A model generated the notes under the pieces. It had not been told where the DNA came from, did not search any database, and saw nothing but the letters and a program-made list of their open reading frames with translations. From NCBI GenBank assembly GCA_030849065.1, contig JASAON010001351.1:1-15941 (forward strand): a stretch of DNA of 15,941 bases, written 5' to 3'. The translations under genes were made by a program, and so were the position numbers. Of the stretch, positions 15,801-15,941 are shown piece after piece. The number at the start of each line of letters is the position of its first letter. Positions within the stretch are counted from its first letter, which is position 1. The stretch comes from Jaenimonas drosophilae (taxonomy: Eukaryota > Euglenozoa > Kinetoplastea > Trypanosomatida > Trypanosomatidae).

Positions 15801-15917
15801 ACACAGATTCAGCTCGGGAACGGAGCGGCTGCCGAGGAGCTCGAAGCCGTGAAGCTCTGCGAAGGTGAGGGGAGAGCGCCCGAGGCCACTCGCCACGCGG
15901 CAGGTGCGTCGAAGCAT
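12900..15917 (-). CDS. PreP: Mitochondrial presequence protease, M16C zinc metallopeptidase
   Basis: PreP/Cym1/PITRM1 degrades cleaved targeting presequences and other short peptides inside mitochondria. The 1005-residue product is close to the family length (human about 1037). Zinc ligands are H80 and H84 of the inverted motif HVLEH with catalytic base E83, and E180 in GVVFQEMRG, 96 residues after H84 as expected. The C-terminal half supplies R876 and Y882 in REEGGAYG, the substrate-binding pair of this family, followed by WTMYSYRDP. KKYPIRDPFFMMLKRSLSNF and TGADYTIYPFSTTN are also highly typical. The N-terminus MLRRTCRVASGLGR is basic and acid-free, suiting mitochondrial import. The ATG at 15917 is directly preceded by an in-frame TAG, which fixes the start; the stop is TAA. 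Unlike its neighbours the gene has almost no microsatellite inserts (only QQQQ near residue 924). Confidence 0.97.
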   Translation of the reverse strand: MLRRTCRVASGLGRSPLTFAELHGFELLGSRSVPELNLCAYHLRHLGTGAPYYHIDVDDANHTFCMGFRTPSENSKGTAHVLEHTTLCGSKKYPIRDPFFMMLKRSLSNFMNAMTGADYTIYPFSTTNPQDYHNLLDIYLDAVLHPLLREEDFNQEGHRVEVKVENGERRLVSNGVVFQEMRGVVPDPGRHFSRKLMQTMLPTTHYIHESGGYPPEVLKLSYDELVAFHRRHYHPSNSLTITYGSRHPASTMEKLNEYFSSFAATEPVVVPTMCDADRPTAPTTHHFEGPVDVMGDPDRQKRIALSFGISERSNELKDVVELSVLDGLLSSGPISPLYQSLIGSHIGTEYVPMKGYASYLSSPIITYGVAGVDEKRPDAEAEVRTAVETALRHVMKKGFDPRHVESIIFQEELQQRHRAADNGLHFCTSLCSRGLCRAGANPMDFLDWLPHLRQIAANNAACLLPRIEADLLHNPHQALLSVSAKPNFLDKLRRELQDVDDALTRDASEADKDRLEATTAEWLQRVRAPQNVDLLPTLTPADIPRTAFVEPTPRRCAAGEDRYTLAYPTNGLVYVHGLIPFESPATGLALRGLTLPQVPLLTTLLARTGAGPHNYKDLSVQTELACGGFSFAPVLNEDYSRPGTTIAGMAYAFYTTTAKLREALDLLALVLLEPRCSTEDAEVCSRVLARVKQYGADSIQSVQHRGHQVAITRAVSKVSARGALREQWSGLAQTMRASAMMERLQGSEEAATEEVRAILREYAELSVQLAGGLRAGKSWATCEPADVAAVEAELLRFHNRFPALRQEPSPYHMDIATSALCPAPTAAVLRERLPLDTSFVGMAVRLPELTWQSPDQAALRVACQVLSNEFLHRRIREEGGAYGAGCAATLQGEVGGWTMYSYRDPTPDATIAVFGEAAAWVGEQQQQRLVDEAKLRLFSTIDAPYAADSFGESYFLHGVDGALKQRLRDELLAVTPADLKKVAHYLTNSAATACVLEPAAEEKTS

Positions 15918-15936
15918 CTACACCAACAACGCAAGC
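15918..15936 (-). promoter_or_regulatory. Weak acceptor-like AG abutting the PreP start
   Basis: The sense sequence GCTTGCGTTGTTGGTGTAG ends in AG immediately before the PreP ATG, so splicing here would leave almost no leader beyond a spliced leader itself. The window ends 24 bases upstream, so a better site further out cannot be excluded. Confidence 0.2.
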
Positions 15937-15941
15937 GATAG

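Overview
The window looks like nuclear DNA of a protist. Four large protein-coding frames lie head-to-tail on the minus strand, with no convincing intron in about 14.4 kb of coding sequence. Both TAA and TAG serve as stops. The proteins are eukaryotic: two are mitochondrial, one belongs to the Golgi/secretory pathway, and one is a membrane protein of the FUSC type. One-strand arrays, intron-free genes, and a pyrimidine tract followed by AG just upstream of three of the four start codons fit a kinetoplastid, perhaps a free-living bodonid-like one. That placement is an inference; no spliced-leader RNA, tRNA or rRNA is present to confirm it.

Layout in the direction of transcription (right to left): 15917-12900 encodes a presequence protease (M16C metallopeptidase, PreP/Cym1/PITRM1 type). 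A long gene-free spacer follows (12899-12011). Next come a 1085-residue FUSC-like membrane protein (12010-8753) and a 431-residue EF-hand protein of the mitochondrial calcium-uptake (MICU) family (8495-7200). Last is the N-terminal 2273 residues of a very large ARF guanine-nucleotide exchange factor with HUS, Sec7 and HDS1 regions (6819 to beyond position 1). This last frame has no stop codon inside the window, so a search for closed ORFs misses it and leaves the left 6.8 kb looking empty.

The genes do not form an obvious pathway. PreP and MICU both work in mitochondria (peptide clearance and calcium uptake control), the ARF-GEF drives ARF activation on Golgi/endosomal membranes, and the FUSC-like protein probably moves an unknown anionic or aromatic solute. 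If this is a kinetoplastid array, co-transcription need not imply common function.

A striking feature is the load of trinucleotide microsatellites. Two units, AAC/GTT and GAT/ATC, recur in coding and untranslated sequence. Read in different frames they give runs of Asn, Thr, Gln, Asp, Ser and His. The ARF-GEF carries more than a dozen such runs, MICU three, the FUSC-like protein a poly-Asp tail, and PreP essentially none. The runs avoid the recognisable catalytic and folded motifs. I found no mobile element, CRISPR array or RNA gene that I could support, and no clear sign of an entirely new multi-gene system. The most notable points are the hidden giant ARF-GEF, its altered Sec7 catalytic loop, and the apparent exchange of which EF-hand is canonical in the MICU protein.
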